From assembly GCA_964438975.1 (NCBI GenBank), contig CAYTMU010000013.1:12373-76372 (forward strand): a stretch of 64,000 bases of DNA, written 5' to 3'. Position numbers and translations under genes: made by a program. A model generated the notes under the pieces. The model did no database searches. It saw only the letters and a list, made by a program, of their open reading frames with translations, and had not been told where the DNA came from. Below are positions 32,989-41,560 of this stretch, piece by piece (within the stretch, counting starts at the first letter, position 1; each line of letters starts with the position of its first letter). The stretch is from Chryseosolibacter sp964438975. Lineage in GTDB: Bacteria; Bacteroidota; Bacteroidia; Cytophagales; Cyclobacteriaceae.

Positions 32989-33030
32989 GTGAACATGGGC
33001 GCGAACGACATCATGACGGGCAACGGCTGA
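32989..33030 (+). CDS. Short leader frame coupled to the metal-ABC receptor gene
   Basis: GTG at 32989 opens a 13-codon frame (VNMGANDIMTGNG); an internal ATG at 32995 would give 11 codons. It is preceded by GGAAGG (32978-32983), the best ribosome-binding site in the area. Its TGA stop at 33028-33030 shares its A with the ATG of the receptor gene (TGATG). The receptor gene has no good SD of its own, so the short frame may act through translational coupling. No homologue is recognised. Confidence 0.45.
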   Translation: MNMGANDIMTGNG

Positions 33031-34058
33031 TGGCGCGGATCGACCGCCGCGCATTCATGGGAGGCACGGGCGCGTTCCTGCTCGCGCCGCGCTTCGCGCA
33101 TGGCGCGTCCGTCAAGGACGCGACCGGCCGCCTGTTCGAGATCTCCGGCAAGGCCGCGCGCGTTTTTCCGGCGGGGCCGCCCGCCGCGATCATGCTCTAC
33201 ACGCTCGCGCCGGAAGCGCTCATCGGCTGGACCCGCGCGCCTTCGCCGGAAGAGCGCGAATTCCTGACGCCCGACGCCGCGGCGAAGCCCGAACTCGGCC
33301 GCATCACCGGCCGCGGCAATACCGCGAACCTCGAAGTCGTGATCGCGCAGAAGCCCGATCTCATTCTCGACGTCGGCAACATCAACAAAACCTTCGTCTC
33401 GCTTGCCGAGCGCGTGCGCGAGCAGACCGGCATTCCCTATATGCTGCTGGACGGCCGCTTCGACGCCAGCGCCGAATCCTACCGGACGCTCGGCAGGATT
33501 CTCGACCGCGAGGCGCGCGCCGAAATGCTCGCCGCCTATGCCGACAAAACCTTCGCGACGATCGCGCAGCGCGTTGCCGACGTGCCGGTGGGACAGCGGC
33601 CGCGCGTCTATTTCGCGCGCGGCACGCGCGGGCTCGAAACCGGCCTCGGCGGCTCCATCAATGTGGAGTCGATCGAACTGCTCGCGCAGAACGTCGCCGG
33701 CGAAACCAAGGGCGGCATGGCGACCGTTTCCGTCGAGCAGGTGCTCGCCTGGGATCCCGATATCATTTTCACCATCGAAGCGGACTTCCCGGCAAGAGTG
33801 AAACGGGAGCCGGCGTGGTCGGCGCTGAAGGCGGTCCGGGAAGGCCGGGTCTATCTCTCGCCGAAAGTCCCGTTCGGATGGATCGACTTTCCGCCTTCGG
33901 CCAATCGCCTGATCGGGCTGTGGTGGCTCGGGAAAATTCTCTATCCCGACCGCTTCCCGGAAGACCTGCGGGTGCTGACGCGCGATTTCTACCAGCGCTT
34001 CTACCATCTCGACCTGAGCGACGCGCAGCTTGCGCGCATCCTCGGCGGAAACGCCTGA
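33030..34058 (+). CDS. ABC transporter substrate-binding protein of the iron/cobalamin type (Peripla_BP_2)
   Basis: A 342-residue periplasmic receptor for a metal chelate. The N-terminus carries a Tat-like signal (DRRAFMGGTGAFLLAP, cleavage near FAHGA). The two-lobe fold is marked by PAAIMLYTLAPEALIGW, LEVVIAQKPDLILDVG and VLAWDPDIIFTIE, which are PF01497 landmarks. It begins the unit receptor-permease-ATPase: its TGA is one base before the permease ATG. The ligand (ferric siderophore, haem, cobalamin or an oxyanion) cannot be chosen. I see no Irr box or cobalamin riboswitch in front of it. Confidence 0.88.
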   Translation: MARIDRRAFMGGTGAFLLAPRFAHGASVKDATGRLFEISGKAARVFPAGPPAAIMLYTLAPEALIGWTRAPSPEEREFLTPDAAAKPELGRITGRGNTANLEVVIAQKPDLILDVGNINKTFVSLAERVREQTGIPYMLLDGRFDASAESYRTLGRILDREARAEMLAAYADKTFATIAQRVADVPVGQRPRVYFARGTRGLETGLGGSINVESIELLAQNVAGETKGGMATVSVEQVLAWDPDIIFTIEADFPARVKREPAWSALKAVREGRVYLSPKVPFGWIDFPPSANRLIGLWWLGKILYPDRFPEDLRVLTRDFYQRFYHLDLSDAQLARILGGNA

Positions 34059-34059
34059 G

Positions 34060-35073
34060 ATGCGGAACTCGGCGGTTCCGGGTCTTGCGGTTGCGCTGGC
34101 CCTGCTCGCCGCGGGCTTCGCGGTCGCCTTTCTGGTCGGGCGCTTTCCGATTGGGGCCGGAGAAGTCTTCGCCGTGCTTTGGGGAAAAATTTCCGGCACG
34201 CCGTCGGGCGTTTCCACGGCCGTCGAGACGGTGATTCTTCAGGTGCGCGGCCCGCGCGTGCTCGCGGCCTTCTTCATCGGCGCGGCGCTGAGCGTCGCCG
34301 GCGCGGCGTTCCAGGGTCTGTTTCGCAATCCGCTGGTGTCGCCCGACATTCTCGGCGCGTCTTCGGGCGCGGCGCTCGGCGCGGTGCTCGGCATTTATTT
34401 TTCGCTCGGCGTCATCGCCATTCAGGGCTTCGCCTTCATCGGCGGGCTCGTCGCCGTCACGGCGGTTTACCTGATCGGCTCGGCCTTGCGGATGCGCGAC
34501 CCGATTCTCGTGCTCGTGCTCGCGGGCGTCGTGATCGGCGCGCTCCTCGGCTCCGGCGTCGGCCTCATCAAATATCTCGCGGATCCCTACAACCAGTTGC
34601 CGGCAATTACCTTCTGGCTGCTCGGAAGCCTCGCCGCGACCTCGGCTTCGGACCTCGTTTCGCTCTTCGTGCTGATCGCGCTCGGCACCTTCGTGCTGCT
34701 CCTGTTGCGGCATCGCATGAACGTGATGTCGCTTCCCGAGGAAGAGGCCCGTGCGCTCGGCGTCTCCACCGGCCTGATGCGCATTGCAATCGTGGCCGCG
34801 GCGACGCTCGTCACGTCCGCGAGCGTCGCCGCCGCCGGCATCATCGGCTGGGTCGGGCTCGTGGTGCCGCATATCGCGCGCTCGCTGACGGGACCGGATT
34901 TCGCGAAGCTCCTGCCGGTCGCGGCGCTGCTCGGCGGCAGCTTCCTGCTTTTCATCGACACCATCGCGCGCACCGCGGCGTCGATCGAAATTCCGCTCGG
35001 GATTCTCACGGCCTTCGTCGGCACGCCGTTTTTCATCTGGCTGCTCGCCGGCATGCAGAAGAACTGGTCATGA
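34060..35073 (+). CDS. ABC transporter permease, FecCD/BtuC family
   Basis: A 337-residue membrane protein with about nine to ten hydrophobic segments. RGPRVLAAFFIGAALSVAGAAFQGLFRNPL and PDILGASSGAALGAVLG are the conserved FecCD blocks. GIIGWVGLVVPHIARSLTGPDF is the coupling loop and EIPLGILTAFVGTPFFIWLL the usual ending. The ATG at 34060 follows the receptor stop by one base. It forms the homodimeric channel of the importer, energised by the product of the next gene. Confidence 0.93.
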   Translation: MRNSAVPGLAVALALLAAGFAVAFLVGRFPIGAGEVFAVLWGKISGTPSGVSTAVETVILQVRGPRVLAAFFIGAALSVAGAAFQGLFRNPLVSPDILGASSGAALGAVLGIYFSLGVIAIQGFAFIGGLVAVTAVYLIGSALRMRDPILVLVLAGVVIGALLGSGVGLIKYLADPYNQLPAITFWLLGSLAATSASDLVSLFVLIALGTFVLLLLRHRMNVMSLPEEEARALGVSTGLMRIAIVAAATLVTSASVAAAGIIGWVGLVVPHIARSLTGPDFAKLLPVAALLGGSFLLFIDTIARTAASIEIPLGILTAFVGTPFFIWLLAGMQKNWS

Positions 35074-35831
35074 CGATTGCCGGCGAAAATCTTGCCATCG
35101 GCTATCGCGACCGGCTGGTCGGCAGCGGCCTTACCATCGCGCTTCGCGAAGGGGAGTCGCTGGCGCTGCTCGGGCCCAACGGCGGCGGCAAGACCACGCT
35201 GCTGAAGACGCTGCTCGGGCTGCTGCCGCCGCGCGCGGGCCACGTCACGCTGGACGGGCGGCCGCTCTCGGCAATTCCGGTGCGCGAACGGGCGCGGCTC
35301 ATCGGCTACGTGCCGCAGGTGCACACCGGCACTTTCGCCTTCACGGTCGAGGCGGTCGTGCTGATGGGCCGCACCGCCTATGGCTCGCTGTTCTCGCGGC
35401 CCGGCGCCAAGGATTATGCCGTGACGGCGCAGATGCTGGAGCGGCTCGGGATTTCGCACCTCGCGCAGCGCTCCTACACCGAGATTTCCGGCGGCGAGCG
35501 GCAACTGGTGCTGCTCGCGCGCGCGCTGGCACAGGAGCCGCGATTCATCGTGCTGGACGAGCCGACCGCCGCGCTCGACTTCGGCAATCAGGGCAAGGTG
35601 CTCACCGAGATCGAAGCACTCACCGGCGCGGGCCTTGGCGTGCTGTTCACGACCCACGATCCGAACCACGCGCTGCGCGCGGCGCATCGCGTCTGCCTGT
35701 TGCGCGCGGGCACGATCGTCGCCGAAGGCGACACCAAGCAGGTGCTCACCCGCGACCACCTCGAAGCGCTTTACGGCGCGAAGGTGCTGCCGGTCGCGGA
35801 TGCGGCGCGGGTCGCGTTCCTGCCGGGCTGA
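35070..35831 (+). CDS. ABC transporter ATP-binding protein, FecE/BtuD family
   Basis: A 253-residue ATPase. Walker A GPNGGGKTT and the Q-loop region RLIGYVPQVHTGTFAFTV are canonical. EISGGERQLVLLARALAQEP is the signature, FIVLDEPTAALDFGNQ includes Walker B, and TTHDPNHAL is the switch. Its ATG overlaps the permease TGA (ATGA). It completes the metal-chelate importer and converges on the kinase gene, with one base between the two stop codons. Confidence 0.93.
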   Translation: MTIAGENLAIGYRDRLVGSGLTIALREGESLALLGPNGGGKTTLLKTLLGLLPPRAGHVTLDGRPLSAIPVRERARLIGYVPQVHTGTFAFTVEAVVLMGRTAYGSLFSRPGAKDYAVTAQMLERLGISHLAQRSYTEISGGERQLVLLARALAQEPRFIVLDEPTAALDFGNQGKVLTEIEALTGAGLGVLFTTHDPNHALRAAHRVCLLRAGTIVAEGDTKQVLTRDHLEALYGAKVLPVADAARVAFLPG

Positions 35832-35832
35832 G

Positions 35833-37365
35833 TTATCCGGCCACCGGCTTTGCGGTGAGCTTGCCGTAGCAGGAGCCCTGCGTGACGGTGCTGACGAAAT
35901 CGCCCTCGATCGCCTCGGGCGTGATCTTGCCGCTGTAGCGCGATTTGCGCGCGAGCAGCCCGGTCGTCTCGCTCGACCCGCTCTGGAAATCGAACGACCC
36001 GTCGGCATGGATCTCGGTGACGAAAGTGTTGCCGCCGTGGGAAATGTGCAGCGCGGTGCCTTCGATCTCGACGCTGAAGGCCATGCGCCGTCCCGGCACG
36101 CAATGGGTCAGCGGCTGGTCCGGGTTCGTTTCCGCCACGCGATAGAGGCTGACTTCGCCGCTGTAGCGCTTCGCATAGGCAGAGGCGGCCTGCGTCGGCT
36201 CCTGCTGCGGCGCGTCGGTGTCGTCGTGCACCGGCATCTGCGGCACTTCCTTCACCTCTTCCAGCTTCGGCGCGGGCGCGGGAACATGCGCGACTTCGCT
36301 GCCGAGCTTCGGCAGCGGAATCAAATCGTTTGCGAAGGCGACGACGATTCCGATTGCCGCGATGCCGGCGAGCGGCAGCATCCACGGCAGCTTCGAGCCG
36401 CGCGGCGCATCGTCGGGATCGCGGCGGAGCGCACGCGGCAGCACGGGTGCAGTCGGGCCGGCATGACCGTCCATCCAGCCCAGCTCGGCGCGCAACTGCG
36501 CAATCTCCGCCTGCCGCGCGTCGCGGTTGAAGGAGAGCGCGCGATCGACCGCATCGGCGATTTCCGCCGGCAGCGCAGGCGCATGGCCCCGGAGCGGCAC
36601 ATACGGATCGGGCTTGCCGAAGGCCAGCTTCTGCATCCGCTCCTCGGCGCCCGCGGGCGGCCGTCCGGCGAAAGCGCGATAGAGCACGGCGCCGATCGAG
36701 TAGATGTCGGCGCGGTGATCGAGCTCGCCGTCGGCCTCGATCTGTTCCGGCGGCGAATAGAACTGCTTCATCACCGCGAACGAGCGCTCGTCGGTGCGCA
36801 ACTGCGTTTCACGTTCGATCAGCTTGATCGCGCCGAAATCGATGATGACCGGGCGGCCGTCGGCGCGGACCATGATGTTGTCGGGCGCGATGTCGCGATG
36901 GATCATCCGCTGCGCGTGCAGGTATTCGAGCGCGGACAGCACCGGCGCGAGCAACGGCTGCATCTCGGCGGGCGACGGCGCCCGCGCCTGTTCGCGCAGC
37001 CAGTGTTCGAGGGTGTCGCCCTCGACATATTCCATGATCATGTAGCCGGTGTTGTTGTCCTTCACGTAGTGAATGACATCGACGATGTTCGGATGCCGGA
37101 GCCGGCATTGATCGAGCGTCGAACTCTCGAAGCGCTTCAGCGCCCATTGCACGACCTCGTCGTCGCGCGCGTTATAGGCGATGCGCGTGTCGCCATCGCG
37201 CGTGGCGATGCCGCGCGGGAAAAACTCCTTGATCGCGACACGCTTGCCGGTGAAGGGGCTGTCGGCTTCGTAGGTGATGCCGAAGCCGCCCGCGCCGAGT
37301 ACGCGAAGGATATGGTAGCCCGCGATCGCCGCGCCCGGCCGGAGCGCATTGGGATCGTCTGCCAT
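35833..37365 (-). CDS. Receptor-type serine/threonine protein kinase (copy 1)
   Basis: A 510-residue kinase: cytoplasmic Hanks-type domain (about 15-290), a single membrane helix (about 328-347) and an extracytoplasmic domain. Catalytic landmarks are GAGGFGITY (24-32), K46 in VAIKEFF, E80, HRDIAPDN (156-163) and DFG (176-178). The catalytic-loop lysine of HRDxKxxN is alanine (A160). The periplasmic part starts with a Pro/Glu-rich linker and ends in a beta-rich unit of unknown type (THCVPGRRMAFSVEIEG, SCYGKLTAKPVAG). It is paralogous to the kinase at 45193 over the whole catalytic domain. Ligand and targets are unknown. Confidence 0.9.
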   Translation of the reverse strand: MADDPNALRPGAAIAGYHILRVLGAGGFGITYEADSPFTGKRVAIKEFFPRGIATRDGDTRIAYNARDDEVVQWALKRFESSTLDQCRLRHPNIVDVIHYVKDNNTGYMIMEYVEGDTLEHWLREQARAPSPAEMQPLLAPVLSALEYLHAQRMIHRDIAPDNIMVRADGRPVIIDFGAIKLIERETQLRTDERSFAVMKQFYSPPEQIEADGELDHRADIYSIGAVLYRAFAGRPPAGAEERMQKLAFGKPDPYVPLRGHAPALPAEIADAVDRALSFNRDARQAEIAQLRAELGWMDGHAGPTAPVLPRALRRDPDDAPRGSKLPWMLPLAGIAAIGIVVAFANDLIPLPKLGSEVAHVPAPAPKLEEVKEVPQMPVHDDTDAPQQEPTQAASAYAKRYSGEVSLYRVAETNPDQPLTHCVPGRRMAFSVEIEGTALHISHGGNTFVTEIHADGSFDFQSGSSETTGLLARKSRYSGKITPEAIEGDFVSTVTQGSCYGKLTAKPVAG

Positions 37366-37452
37366 CGCCGGAAATTCCTGTTGCTTGCGGCAATCCCTAG
37401 CGCGCAGCCGCCGCGGGGTCGAGTAGCGCGGTCATCGCAATCCCGTGAGGGT

Positions 37453-37836
37453 CTAGGGCTTGGGCCAGAGCGTTTCGAACAGACCCGTCACCGGGCGCAG
37501 CGGAATTTCGGCGCAGCGGAAGCTGCGCTGGAACGGCGTGCCGCGCAGGCCGATCTGCATCTCGGACGCGGGCGCGTTCCAGATGAAGTCGGTGAAACCG
37601 GGGCCGATGCTCTGGATGCTGAACAGGAAGGACTTGCCGATCGAGCGCGTGATGGTGCCGGGAAGCGGCGCCTCCTGCGTGGGCGACTCGTAGATTGCCT
37701 TCCCCGCCCCGGTATCGAAGGTGAAAAGCAGCGGCTTGTGGTCGCCGTCATCGCAGCGAAGCGAGAACCGCTCCGCCTGCGCGGCGAGCGGAAGCATGGC
37801 GAAGATCGCGGCCAGCAGAATTCTCATGCCCCGCAC
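37453..37836 (-). CDS. Secreted protein of unknown function
   Basis: A 127-residue protein with a clear signal peptide (MRILLAAIFAMLPLAAQA, cleaved before ERFSLRCDDG). The mature part has two cysteines (in LRCDDG and FRCAEI) that could form a disulfide and alternates short polar and hydrophobic strands, suggesting a small beta-rich periplasmic domain. The start could be codon 1 or codon 4. It lies 87 bases upstream of the kinase gene on the same strand, so it may be cotranscribed and work in the same periplasmic space. I do not recognise the family. Confidence 0.68.
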   Translation of the reverse strand: MRGMRILLAAIFAMLPLAAQAERFSLRCDDGDHKPLLFTFDTGAGKAIYESPTQEAPLPGTITRSIGKSFLFSIQSIGPGFTDFIWNAPASEMQIGLRGTPFQRSFRCAEIPLRPVTGLFETLWPKP

Positions 37837-37915
37837 GATAACACGCCGCGCAAGCGGGCTCGCGCGGCGTGCATCGGAAAGGTGAACGCGGCGATAAGCG
37901 CCGCGCCCAAGGCCG

Positions 37916-39349
37916 TTAAATCCCGAGCTGGGAGATGAACTTGGTGTTCAGATAAGCCTCGATCGCCTCGGAGCCGCCTTCCGAGCCGTAGCCGGAATCC
38001 TTCACGCCGCCGAAGGGAACCTCGGGCAGCGCGAGGCCGTGGTGGTTGATCGAAACCATGCCGCTTTCGAAGGCCGCGCCGATCGCGCCCGCGGTCTTGG
38101 CCGAACTCGTATAGGCGTAGGCGGCAAGACCGTATGGCAGCCGGTTCGCTTCCTCGACCACGCTGTCGAAGGACGAGAACGGGATGATCGGCGAGAGCGG
38201 GCCGAACGGCTCCTCGTTCATGATGCGCATGTCGTGGTTGATATCGGTCAACACCGTCGGCTCGAAGAAGTTGCCCTTGTTGCCGATGCGCTTGCCGCCG
38301 GTCTCAATCTTCGCGCCCTTCTGCACGGCGTCGGACACGATGGCTTCCATCGCATCGACGCGCCGCGTGTTCGCAAGCGGGCCCATGCGCGTATCCTTGT
38401 CGAGGCCGTCGCCGACCTTCAGCTTCTTCACCGAGTCGGTATATTTCTGCACGAAGTCGCCATAGACCTTTTCGTGGACCAGGAAGCGCGTCGGCGCCAC
38501 GCAGACCTGGCCGGCGTTGCGGTGCTTGTTCGCGCTGAGCACCTTCACCGCCTGATCGACATTGGCGTCGTCGAACACGATCGCGGGCGCATGACCGCCG
38601 AGCTCCATGGTGACGCGCTTCATGTGCAGCCCGGCAAGCGACGCGAGCTGCTTGCCGACCGCGGTCGAGCCGGTGAAGGTGATCTTGCGGATCACCGGAT
38701 GCGGAATGAGATACGACGAAATCTCCGCGGGGTTGCCATAGACGAGCTGCAACACGCCCGCGGGCACGCCCGCATCGATATAGGCCTGCACCAGCGCCGC
38801 GCAGGAGCCCGGCGTCTCCTCGGGACCCTTCAGGATGATGGAGCAGCCGGCGGCGATCGCCGCGGATACCTTGCGCACCGCCTGGTTGATCGGAAAATTC
38901 CACGGCGTGAACGCGGCGACCGGGCCCACCGGCTCCTTCACCACGAGCTGCCAGATATTCTCGCCGCGCGCGGGGATCACGCGGCCATAGGTGCGGCGCG
39001 CCTCCTCGCCGAACCAGTCCATGATGTCGCCGGCCAGCAGCGTCTCGCCCTTGGCTTCCACGAGCGGCTTGCCCTGCTCCATGGTCATGATCTTCGCGAT
39101 GTCGTCGGCGCGGGAGCGGATGATTTCGGCGGCCTTGCGGAGCGTCTTGTAGCGGGTATCGGCGGGCGTCTTCTTCCAGACCTTGAAGCCCGCATCGGCG
39201 GCGGCGAGCGCCTTGTCGAGATCGGGCTTGGTCGCATGCGCAAGCGTGCCGATTTTCTCACCGGTCGCGGGGTTCAGGATCGGCTCGCTCTTGCCCTCCG
39301 CGCCCTTGGTCCATTCGCCGTTGATATGCAGGGAAACGTCCGGATACAT
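37916..39349 (-). CDS. NAD(P)-dependent succinate-semialdehyde-type dehydrogenase
   Basis: A 477-residue aldehyde dehydrogenase closest in wording to GabD-type enzymes, oxidising succinate semialdehyde or a similar aldehyde to the acid. The general base is E249 (VTMELGGHAP) and the nucleophile C283 (NAGQVCVAP). AAFTPWNFPINQAVRKVSAA and GYGSEGGSEAIEAYLNTK are GabD features. Its length is normal. It is divergent from the hydratase gene at 39448 across a 98-base gap, which hints at a shared semialdehyde or ring-cleavage route but does not prove it. Confidence 0.9.
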   Translation of the reverse strand: MYPDVSLHINGEWTKGAEGKSEPILNPATGEKIGTLAHATKPDLDKALAAADAGFKVWKKTPADTRYKTLRKAAEIIRSRADDIAKIMTMEQGKPLVEAKGETLLAGDIMDWFGEEARRTYGRVIPARGENIWQLVVKEPVGPVAAFTPWNFPINQAVRKVSAAIAAGCSIILKGPEETPGSCAALVQAYIDAGVPAGVLQLVYGNPAEISSYLIPHPVIRKITFTGSTAVGKQLASLAGLHMKRVTMELGGHAPAIVFDDANVDQAVKVLSANKHRNAGQVCVAPTRFLVHEKVYGDFVQKYTDSVKKLKVGDGLDKDTRMGPLANTRRVDAMEAIVSDAVQKGAKIETGGKRIGNKGNFFEPTVLTDINHDMRIMNEEPFGPLSPIIPFSSFDSVVEEANRLPYGLAAYAYTSSAKTAGAIGAAFESGMVSINHHGLALPEVPFGGVKDSGYGSEGGSEAIEAYLNTKFISQLGI

Positions 39350-39447
39350 TTGTGTTTCTCTCGCTTCGCTTGTTTCGAATTGGCGGGGATGGGGCTACGA
39401 AAGCGGGGCTCTGTCAACCGCGGCAACCGGGACGCTGGCCTACCCTC

Positions 39448-40248
39448 ATGACGACGCTCGAAATTGCCGCAAAAGCGGCGGAAATCCTGGACGCCATCGA
39501 CCATCGCAAGACGCTCGCGCCCTTCGGCGGGATCGGGATGCCGCAGGCCTATGCGGTCGTGGCACAGATGCGGCAGCTGCGCACCGCGCGCGGCGAGCGC
39601 GCCGTGGGGCGCAAGATCGGCTTCACCAACCGCACGATCTGGGACGAATACAAAGTCTTCGCGCCGATCTGGGGCTATATGTACGACACCACGCTCCGCG
39701 ACATTTCCGCTGCGCGGAATGTGGCACTCGCGAAATTCGCCGAGCCCCGGCTGGAGCCGGAAATCGCCTTCGGCTTCGCTCGCGCGCCGCAGGCAGGAAT
39801 GAGTCCGGCCGAGATTCTCGATTGCATCGACTGGGCGGCGCACGGTTTCGAGATCGTGCAGTCGCACTATCCGGAGTGGAAGTTCTCCGCGCCCGACACG
39901 GTCGCGAACAACGGGCTGCATGGCGCGTATTTTCTGGGCGAGAAGGTTTCGGTCGCAAACGACCGCGCGGCGTGGCTGGACGCGCTTTCGAATTTCGAAA
40001 TCTCGCTCTACCGGAACGGCGAGCCCATCGACAAAGGCCACGCGCGCAACGTGCTCGACGGGCCGCTGTTCCCGATCCGCCATCTGCTCGAGTTGCTGAA
40101 GGACGATCCGGACAACGCACCCGTCGCCGCGGGCGAGATCATCACCACCGGCACGGTGACGAAGGCATGGCCGGTCGCGCCGGGAGAAGTCTGGCGCACG
40201 GAAGTGCACGGGCTCGCGCTGCCGGGAATCGAGATCGGGTTTCGTTGA
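39448..40248 (+). CDS. Fumarylacetoacetase-family hydratase (2-keto-4-pentenoate hydratase-like)
   Basis: A 266-residue protein of the MhpD/DmpE-type hydratase branch, which adds water to 2-hydroxy-dienoates in meta-cleavage pathways. ERAVGRKIGFTN, EPEIAFGFA and EIVQSHYPEWKFSAPDTVANNGLHG carry the expected acidic metal-site residues. The start is the ATG at 39448 (MTTLEIAAKAAEIL); the frame is open further upstream but overlaps the divergent gene. No clear SD is visible. Its stop is directly adjacent to the end of the arsC remnant on the other strand. Confidence 0.83.
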   Translation: MTTLEIAAKAAEILDAIDHRKTLAPFGGIGMPQAYAVVAQMRQLRTARGERAVGRKIGFTNRTIWDEYKVFAPIWGYMYDTTLRDISAARNVALAKFAEPRLEPEIAFGFARAPQAGMSPAEILDCIDWAAHGFEIVQSHYPEWKFSAPDTVANNGLHGAYFLGEKVSVANDRAAWLDALSNFEISLYRNGEPIDKGHARNVLDGPLFPIRHLLELLKDDPDNAPVAAGEIITTGTVTKAWPVAPGEVWRTEVHGLALPGIEIGFR

Positions 40249-40365
40249 TCAGCGAGGTTTCGGCGAGACCGCCTCGCCGTCTTCCTTGGTGAAGCTCGCC
40301 ACCGGGATTTCGAGCGGATCGAACACCGCTTCCGGCGGAAGGTCGTGATAGATTTTCACCGTCAT
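40249..40365 (-). pseudogene. Collapsed glutaredoxin-type arsC remnant behind aqpS
   Basis: A 38-codon frame that reads MTVKIYHDLPPEAVFDPLEI and ends in VASFTKEDGEAVSPKPR. The first seven residues match the N-terminus of the intact ArsC at 42619-43023 (MTVTIYH), and everything from PPEAVF onward matches its C-terminus (PSEAVFELLEHPVASFTKEDGEV). The catalytic cysteine and the whole middle are missing. A 35-base block (40272-40306) is identical to 42639-42673. The ATG overlaps the aqpS stop (ATGA), so it keeps the position of an operon gene. It is best read as an internally deleted arsC copy and cannot be a reductase. Confidence 0.8.
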
Positions 40366-41039
40366 CCTGAAACTCCTGCACCGGAAGCGTTCTTCGGCCA
40401 CAGCCAGGCCGAGACCGGAAGCGCGAGCATCATTCCCGCAAGCTGACAGAAAATAAAAAGCGGCGCGCTAGCGGGCGTTATCCCGGCAAAAGTGTCCGAA
40501 AGCGAACGCGCGATCGTGATCGCGGGATTGGCGAAAGCGGTCGAGGACGTGAACCAGTAAGCCGCCGTGATGTAGAGGCCGACCGCCAGCGGAATCTGCG
40601 CGGCGTTCTTCTCCTTCAGGCCGAGGATCGCAAGCACGAGACCGAAAGCGGCGGCGGCCTCGCCCAGCGCTGCCCCCGGGGCTGAGCGCACCGTTTTCGA
40701 AACCTGCATGATCGGAAGCTCGAACATCGCATGGGCAAGCCATGCACCTGCGATCATGCCCGCGATCTGTGCGGCGATGTAAAGCGCGCAAAGCCGCCAC
40801 GCCAGCTCTCCGCGGATCGCAAAGGCAAGGCTTATCGCCGGATTGAAATGCGCGCCCGAAAGCGGCGCAAAGACCGCGATGATCACGAACAGAATGCCGC
40901 CGGTCGCGATCGCATTGGCGAGCAACGCAAGCGCGACGTTACCACCCGAAAGATTCTGCGCGGCGATTCCGGAGCCGATGACGGCCGCGGAAAGAAATGC
41001 GCTGCCGATGAATTCGGCGGCAAGCGGACGCGTGCTCAC
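40362..41039 (-). CDS. aqpS: Aquaglyceroporin of the arsenic operon (AqpS-like)
   Basis: A 225-residue major intrinsic protein with six membrane segments and both NPA boxes, HFNPAISLAFA (NPA at 66-68) and FANPAITIARS (171-173). It lies in the unit arsR-arsC-aqpS with overlapping stops and starts on both sides. In Sinorhizobium meliloti such an AqpS replaces the ArsB pump and lets arsenite made by ArsC flow out down its gradient. The same role is inferred here because no arsB or acr3 gene is present in the window. Confidence 0.92.
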   Translation of the reverse strand: MSTRPLAAEFIGSAFLSAAVIGSGIAAQNLSGGNVALALLANAIATGGILFVIIAVFAPLSGAHFNPAISLAFAIRGELAWRLCALYIAAQIAGMIAGAWLAHAMFELPIMQVSKTVRSAPGAALGEAAAAFGLVLAILGLKEKNAAQIPLAVGLYITAAYWFTSSTAFANPAITIARSLSDTFAGITPASAPLFIFCQLAGMMLALPVSAWLWPKNASGAGVSG

Positions 41040-41560
41040 GTATCGCCCATCGCCTTTTCGGTGGCGCCTTCCCCGCGGCCGATCTCGCGCAGCCGCGCTT
41101 TCAGCGTCATCGTGTCGAGGCCGCGAATGGGAAGTGCCGCGAACAGTTCGATGCGCCGATACAGCAGCCGATAGGCTTCCTGAAAAGCCATTGCGACATC
41201 AAGTTCGCTTCCCTTCGCAACGGATGGGTCGGCGACGCCCCAATGCGCGGTCAGCGGCTTGCCGGGCCATACCGGGCAGACTTCGCCTGCCGCGTCGTCG
41301 CAAACGGTAAAAATGAAATCGATTTCCGGCGCTCCGGGCCTTGCGAATTCGTCCCAGGATTTCGAGCGAAACCCGCTCGCCTCGTAGCCGAGCTGCGCGA
41401 GCAGTTTCAGCGTATGGGGGTTGATCGCTCCGCGCGGCCGGCTTCCCGCGCTGTAGGCCACGAATTTTCCGGCGCCGACCCTGTTCATGATCGCCTCGGC
41501 CATCACCGAGCGCGCCGCGTTATGCGTGCACAGAAACAATACGTTGTAAGGATTATCCAC
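41036..41560 (-). CDS. arsC: Arsenate reductase, low-molecular-weight phosphatase type
   Basis: A 174-residue LMW-phosphatase-like reductase that converts arsenate to arsenite. The P-loop CTHNAARS (C11 to R17, CX5R) follows VLFLCT; AYSAGSRPRGAINPHTLKLL and DFIFTVCDDAAGEVCPVWPG contain the further cysteines of the thioredoxin-linked mechanism. The only sensible start is GTG at 41560, which lies inside the last codons of arsR (GTGGATAA, 8-base overlap). The TGA overlaps the aqpS ATG. The tight overlaps imply stoichiometric expression from the arsR promoter. Confidence 0.92.
   Translation of the reverse strand: MDNPYNVLFLCTHNAARSVMAEAIMNRVGAGKFVAYSAGSRPRGAINPHTLKLLAQLGYEASGFRSKSWDEFARPGAPEIDFIFTVCDDAAGEVCPVWPGKPLTAHWGVADPSVAKGSELDVAMAFQEAYRLLYRRIELFAALPIRGLDTMTLKARLREIGRGEGATEKAMGDT

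Noticed and set aside
32841..33029. A cobalamin or other metal riboswitch in front of the FecCD-type importer.
   Set aside because: No B12-box wording (GCCACTG) or comparable conserved core is visible. The leader is short and contains instead the coupled mini-frame.
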